Source: Rhizobiales bacterium 32-66-11 (GTDB lineage: Bacteria; Pseudomonadota; Alphaproteobacteria; Rhizobiales; Xanthobacteraceae). Taken from it: 42,570 nt of DNA. A model generated the notes under the pieces. The model searched no databases, was not told the origin of the DNA, and was given only the letters and a program-made list of their open reading frames with translations. The position numbers and the translations under genes are program-made. This document shows positions 39,171-42,570 of this stretch, piece by piece; position 1 is the first letter of the stretch, and the number at the start of each line of letters is the position of its first letter. The stretch spans positions 1-42,570 of the forward strand of contig NCEH01000066.1 of assembly GCA_002304505.1 (NCBI GenBank), in the 5' to 3' direction.

Positions 39171-40730
39171 TCAGTTGGCAGGTGTGCGCGGAGCCGCCGG
39201 CGCAGAATCGCCGGTGCCGACACCTGTGTTGGAGGTGGGAACGCCGCTTTGTGCCTTGGTGCGGGCTTCCGCCTCGATCTCGCGCCAGCGGGCGACGTTG
39301 CGATTGTGCTGTTCCAGTGTCTCGGAGAAGACATGGCCGCCCGTGCCGTCGGCGACGAAATAAAGGTCCTTGGTCTTGGCGGGATTTGCCACCGCCGCCA
39401 GCGAATCGCGCCCGGGATTGCCGATCGGGCCGGGTGGCAGGCCATCAATGGCATAAGTGTTGTAGGGGGTCGGGTTCACGATATCGGCGCGCGAGATCGG
39501 CCGGCCCAGCACGCCCTTGCCGCCGGCGATGCCGTAGATGATGGTCGGATCGGATTGAAGCCGCATCTTGCGGGCGAGGCGGTTGATGAAAACCGCCGCA
39601 ACCTTCGGCCGCTCGTCGGGCTTTCCGGTCTCCTTCTCCACGATCGAGGCGAGCACGACCATTTCGTGCGGTGTCTTCAGCGGCAGATCCGGCGCGCGCT
39701 TGGCCCAGAGGTCACGCACCAGCTTCTGCTGGTCGCTCGCCATGCGCTTGAGCACCTCGTCGCGGCTGGTGCCGCGGACGATGTTGTAGGTCTCCGGCAG
39801 CAGCGTGCCTTCCAGCGGCATGCGCGGCGTGCCGGTGAGCAGGTCGCTGTCCATCAGGCGGGCGACGATCTGCTGGGTGGTCAGACCCTCGGGAATGGTG
39901 ATCTGGTGCTGGATCACGCGCCCATCGGCGAGCGCGTCGAGCACCTTTTCCAGGGAGACGCGGGGCTTAAAGATATATTCGCCGGCCTGAAGCGGCTGGC
40001 CGCGATGGGCCAGTTGCTGCGCCACCATGAACAGCAGCCAATTGTCGATGACGCCCTGGCGCTCCAGCAGGTCGGCGATGTCGCGCGAGCCCTGGCCCCG
40101 GGGAATGAAGACGTTCTTCTCCGCCGGGAGAGGACCGGGCGCGGCATATTTCAATTGCCCGTACCAAGCCACCAGCCCGCCGCCGACGGTCAGGAACAGA
40201 AGAATGGTGAAAATGGCGCTGCCGATCACCACCGCCGGGTGGCGCGCTCCGTGGGATGGGCGCTTCTTCTCGGCCGCCTTGGCGGCGGCGCGCGGGTCGC
40301 GGGCGAGGCGTTCGGCGCGCTTGCGGGCTTTCGCCTGGCCACGGGTCTCGCGCGGCGGCTTGGCATGCTTCGTTTTCGGGGTCTCCGTCGCCTCGGGCAC
40401 GGCTTGCACGGTATCGCTGGCCGCGGGAGGCGTGGACGCGGCGGGCGCCGGCGCGGAAGGGTCGGGCGCGGAAACGGGAGAGGTCGGTTCGATCATGCGG
40501 CCGTCCGGCGCCTTCACGTCTGGGGCCGCAGGCGCTGAGCCCGCCGCAGGTTCGAAGCCGATCCTCGGCTCCGGTGCCGAAGCGGCAACTGCGCCGCTCG
40601 GCGAGACAGGGTTGACCACGGGCGCGGCGCGCTTCTCGCCCGCCGCAACTGCCGGCGTGCCCAACACAGGCTCCTGGCGGGGGCCTTGGCTGGGGCGGCC
40701 TTCGTGCGCCGGAGGCTCGGACGTCGCCAT
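39171..40730 (-). CDS. mltG: Endolytic murein transglycosylase MltG
   Basis: MltG cuts nascent glycan strands near the membrane and is thought to set strand length. The 519-residue protein is longer than E. coli MltG because of a 160-residue Pro/Ala/Lys-rich cytoplasmic N-terminus, likely disordered, with a basic end (ETRGQAKARKRAERLARDPRAAAKAAEKKR). A single membrane helix follows (VIGSAIFTILLFLTVGGGLVAW, about 170-191). The LysM-like domain is followed by the YceG catalytic domain: LEGTLLPETYNI, MVVLASIVEKETG with the catalytic glutamate, VAAVFINRLARKMRLQSDPTIIYG and YNTYAIDGLPPGPIGNPG. Ordered between fabF and yicC as in other Hyphomicrobiales. Confidence 0.95.
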   Translation of the reverse strand: MATSEPPAHEGRPSQGPRQEPVLGTPAVAAGEKRAAPVVNPVSPSGAVAASAPEPRIGFEPAAGSAPAAPDVKAPDGRMIEPTSPVSAPDPSAPAPAASTPPAASDTVQAVPEATETPKTKHAKPPRETRGQAKARKRAERLARDPRAAAKAAEKKRPSHGARHPAVVIGSAIFTILLFLTVGGGLVAWYGQLKYAAPGPLPAEKNVFIPRGQGSRDIADLLERQGVIDNWLLFMVAQQLAHRGQPLQAGEYIFKPRVSLEKVLDALADGRVIQHQITIPEGLTTQQIVARLMDSDLLTGTPRMPLEGTLLPETYNIVRGTSRDEVLKRMASDQQKLVRDLWAKRAPDLPLKTPHEMVVLASIVEKETGKPDERPKVAAVFINRLARKMRLQSDPTIIYGIAGGKGVLGRPISRADIVNPTPYNTYAIDGLPPGPIGNPGRDSLAAVANPAKTKDLYFVADGTGGHVFSETLEQHNRNVARWREIEAEARTKAQSGVPTSNTGVGTGDSAPAAPRTPAN

Positions 40731-40959
40731 TCAGGGGTCTCCCATCGCGTTCGCTGCGCCCAAGGAACTCCGCGCACCGCACGGCCCGGACCGGAAAGCC
40801 AGCCCGCGCAAGTTCATGCGAAGAGGTGCATGATACCTATCACGCGGCGAAGGCCAATGGCGCGCAGGCTAACGTCAAATATGGCGATAAGACGTATCGC
40901 CGCCGGCAATCGGCGGCATTCGCGGCCCGCAAGGTGAACGGGCCGCAAAAAACGCGTGC
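40731..40959 (-). other. fabF-mltG intergenic region with three stem-loops
   Basis: The 229 bases hold no supported gene. Three inverted repeats follow closely: GGCGATA/TATCGCC (40883-40889 with 40895-40901), GCCGCCG/CGGCGGC (40899-40905 with 40911-40917), and GCGGCCCG/CGGGCCGC (40922-40929 with 40939-40946). The first two share three bases and could be mutually exclusive. None has a T tract after it in the fabF direction. Confidence 0.55.
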
Positions 40960-42222
40960 TCAGGCCTCGGCGCGGCGGAACACCACCGAGGCGTTTGTAC
41001 CGCCGAATCCAAAGGAGTTGGACAGGACCGTGTTGATTTCCCGCGGCCGTGCCGTGTGCGGCACCAGATCGATGGGGGTATCGACAGAGGGATTGTCGAG
41101 GTTCAGCGTCGCCGGGGCGATCTGATCGCGGATGGCGAGCACGGAGAAGATGGCTTCCACAGCACCCGCCGCGCCAAGCAGATGCCCGATGGAGGATTTG
41201 GTGGAGGACATGGAGGTCTTCGCGGCCGCATTGCCCAGCAGCCGCTGGACCGCGCCGAGCTCGATTTCGTCCGCCATGGTCGAGGTGCCGTGGGCGTTGA
41301 TATAATCGAGTTCCGAGGCGGGGATGCCCGCGCGCTTCAGGGCGGCGGTCATGCAGCGGAAAGCGCCGTCGCCGTCGGGCGAGGGGGCGGTGATGTGATA
41401 AGCGTCGCCGGAGAGGCCGTAGCCGATGAGTTCGGCATAGATCTTCGCGCCGCGCGCCTTCGCGTGCTCGTATTCCTCCAGCACCACGATGCCGGCGCCC
41501 TCGCCCATGACGAAGCCGTCGCGGTCGCGGTCATAGGGGCGCGAGCCCTTTTCCGGCGCGTCGTTGAAGCTGGTGCAGAGCGCCTTGCAGGCGGCGAAGC
41601 CGGCCAGCGAGAGACGGTTCACCGTCGATTCGGTGCCGCCGGCCACCATCACGTCGGCATCGCCGAGCGCGATCAGCCGCCCGGCATCGCCGATGGCATG
41701 GGCGCCGGTTGAGCAGGCCGTGACGACCGCATGGTTCGGCCCCTTCAGCCCGTGGGCGATGGAGACATAGCCGCCGGCCAGATTGATCAGGCGCCCGGGA
41801 ATGAAGAAGGGCGAGATGCGGCGCGGGCCGCGCTCCTTCAGGATGTGGGCGGCTTCCGAAATGCCTTCGATGCCGCCGATGCCGGAGCCGATCAACACGC
41901 CGCTAGCGATCTGGTCCTCATAAGAGGTCGGATGCCAGTCGGCATCATCCAGCGCCTGCTTGGCCGCGGCCATGGCGAAGATGATGAATTCGTCGACCTT
42001 GCGTTGCTCCTTCGGCTCCATCCAATCGTCGGGATTGTAGGTGCCGTCGGTGCCATCGCCGCGCGGAATCATGCAGGCGATCTTACAGGCGAGGTCCGAT
42101 ACGTCGAAGCGTTCGACGTACTTTGCGCCGCTCTGGCCCGCAATCAGTCGCCGCCAGCTTGGCTCGACGCCGCAGCCGAGCGGCGTCACCATGCCGAGGC
42201 CGGTGACGACAACACGTCTCAT
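40960..42222 (-). CDS. fabF: 3-oxoacyl-[acyl-carrier-protein] synthase II
   Basis: FabF elongates acyl-ACP by decarboxylative condensation with malonyl-ACP. The 420-residue thiolase-fold protein has the start RRVVVTGLGMVTPLGCG, the nucleophilic cysteine in VVTACSTGAHAIGDA, and the two catalytic histidines in INAHGTSTMADEIEL and STKSSIGHLLGAAGAVEAI. The C-terminal SNSFGFGGTNASVVF is typical. It follows acpP by 86 bases on the same strand, with a stem-loop in the gap, and precedes mltG. Confidence 0.97.
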   Translation of the reverse strand: MRRVVVTGLGMVTPLGCGVEPSWRRLIAGQSGAKYVERFDVSDLACKIACMIPRGDGTDGTYNPDDWMEPKEQRKVDEFIIFAMAAAKQALDDADWHPTSYEDQIASGVLIGSGIGGIEGISEAAHILKERGPRRISPFFIPGRLINLAGGYVSIAHGLKGPNHAVVTACSTGAHAIGDAGRLIALGDADVMVAGGTESTVNRLSLAGFAACKALCTSFNDAPEKGSRPYDRDRDGFVMGEGAGIVVLEEYEHAKARGAKIYAELIGYGLSGDAYHITAPSPDGDGAFRCMTAALKRAGIPASELDYINAHGTSTMADEIELGAVQRLLGNAAAKTSMSSTKSSIGHLLGAAGAVEAIFSVLAIRDQIAPATLNLDNPSVDTPIDLVPHTARPREINTVLSNSFGFGGTNASVVFRRAEA

Positions 42223-42246
42223 GAGGGGAACTCCGGAACTAGAAAT

Positions 42247-42293
42247 GCGACGGCCGCCATCCGGGACTGACCCATGACGGATGCGACCGTCGC
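42247..42293 (-). other. Stem-loop between acpP and fabF
   Basis: GCGACGG (42247-42253) pairs with CCGTCGC (42287-42293), and inside it CATCCG (42258-42263) pairs with CGGATG (42278-42283), with an internal loop of 4 and 3 bases and a 14-base apical loop. No U tract follows. It could limit read-through into fabF or protect acpP mRNA, explaining higher acpP expression. Confidence 0.6.
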
Positions 42294-42308
42294 CGTCGCT
42301 GACACGGT

Positions 42309-42545
42309 TCAGGCCGCGTTCTTCTCCAGGAACTTGATCGCGTCGCCGACCGTCAGGATGGTCTCAGCCGCGTCGTCCGGGATCTCGGTGTTGAAAGCTT
42401 CCTCGAAGGCCATGACGAGCTCGACGGTGTCGAGGCTGTCGGCGCCGAGGTCGTCGATGAAGCTGGCGTTTTCCGTGACCTTCTCGGGCTCCACGCCCAG
42501 ATGCTCCGCGACGATCTTCTTCACCCGCTCGGCGATGTCACTCAT
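42309..42545 (-). CDS. acpP: Acyl carrier protein
   Basis: AcpP carries growing acyl chains in fatty-acid and lipid A synthesis. The 78-residue acidic protein is the normal length, with four helices. The phosphopantetheine serine is in [19 protein letters not shown]. The start [17 protein letters not shown] and the end [12 protein letters not shown] are those of a housekeeping ACP. GAGGGTG lies just before the ATG. fabG and fabD would be expected just beyond the right edge. Confidence 0.98.
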   Translation of the reverse strand: MSDIAERVKKIVAEHLGVEPEKVTENASFIDDLGADSLDTVELVMAFEEAFNTEIPDDAAETILTVGDAIKFLEKNAA

Positions 42546-42570
42546 CGATGCACCCTCATTATCTGAAAAA

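Noticed and set aside
39066..40538. 490-codon plus-strand frame opposite yicC and mltG
   Set aside because: Shadow of mltG; His/Gly/Arg-rich without any recognisable motif.
40826..41125. Possible 99-residue basic protein on the plus strand at the fabF 3' end
   Set aside because: More than half of it is antisense to fabF, and the rest matches a structured spacer; no family similarity recognised.

Overview
The window is GC-rich chromosomal DNA from an alphaproteobacterium, most likely of the order Hyphomicrobiales (Rhizobiales), possibly near Xanthobacter, Azorhizobium or Ancylobacter; the family-level guess is weak. The reasons are codon usage, the order lptF-lptG-lptD-surA-pdxA-rsmA converging on gmk-yicC-mltG-fabF-acpP, the group pyrF - DUF1330 - dapB - gpmA, and an ArsR-methyltransferase (SahR-type) regulator heading metF-metH. 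I see no rRNA, tRNA, CRISPR array, insertion sequence, prophage or defence island. This is mostly core genome with a few accessory genes.

Layout. 1-3000: a lytic transglycosylase cut by the window edge, then divergent galE and galU for UDP-glucose/UDP-galactose supply. 3050-7250: a tightly packed run with stop/start overlaps (PmtA-like methyltransferase, histidine phosphatase, pyrF), followed by a tandem DUF1330 protein, dapB and gpmA. 7300-11050: accessory and envelope genes (SGNH hydrolase, HdeD-like and DUF1345 membrane proteins, a sulfotransferase, a GNAT acetyltransferase). 11200-12456: an L,D-transpeptidase with a Gln/Pro/Tyr-rich repeat linker. 12760-18630: the methionine-cycle operon sahR-like - metF - metH, with a perfect 16-bp palindrome over the first start codon and a strong bidirectional terminator at the end. 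18686-19983: guaB, which lacks about 75 internal codons and is frameshifted. 20383-25238: nnrU-like gene, panB coupled to a class D beta-lactamase, a BenE transporter, a YfgM-like protein and a small lipoprotein leading into der (25271-26632). 26620-27973: a divergent HxlR regulator / SDR oxidoreductase pair with a symmetric pair of 18-bp operator-like repeats between them. 28074-37500: a long same-strand envelope series (L,D-transpeptidase, MepA, LptF, LptG, LptD, SurA-like chaperone, PdxA, RsmA). 37524-42545, opposite strand: acpP-fabF-mltG-yicC-gmk.

How the genes fit together. The dominant theme is envelope biogenesis: peptidoglycan remodelling (two L,D-transpeptidases, MepA, MltG, an MltB-type transglycosylase), LPS export (LptF/G/D), outer-membrane protein folding (SurA-like), fatty-acid synthesis (AcpP/FabF) and sugar nucleotides (GalE/GalU). 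The second theme is one-carbon and methionine metabolism.

The observations most worth checking are: (i) guaB with an internal deletion plus frameshift; (ii) pdxA with its start out of frame by what looks like a loss of about 20 bases; (iii) the palindrome over the -10 and start codon of the sahR-like gene, which fits an autoregulated leaderless transcript; (iv) the paired operator repeats between HxlR and SDR. Items i and ii may be sequence or assembly errors rather than biology. I found no convincing undescribed multi-gene system.
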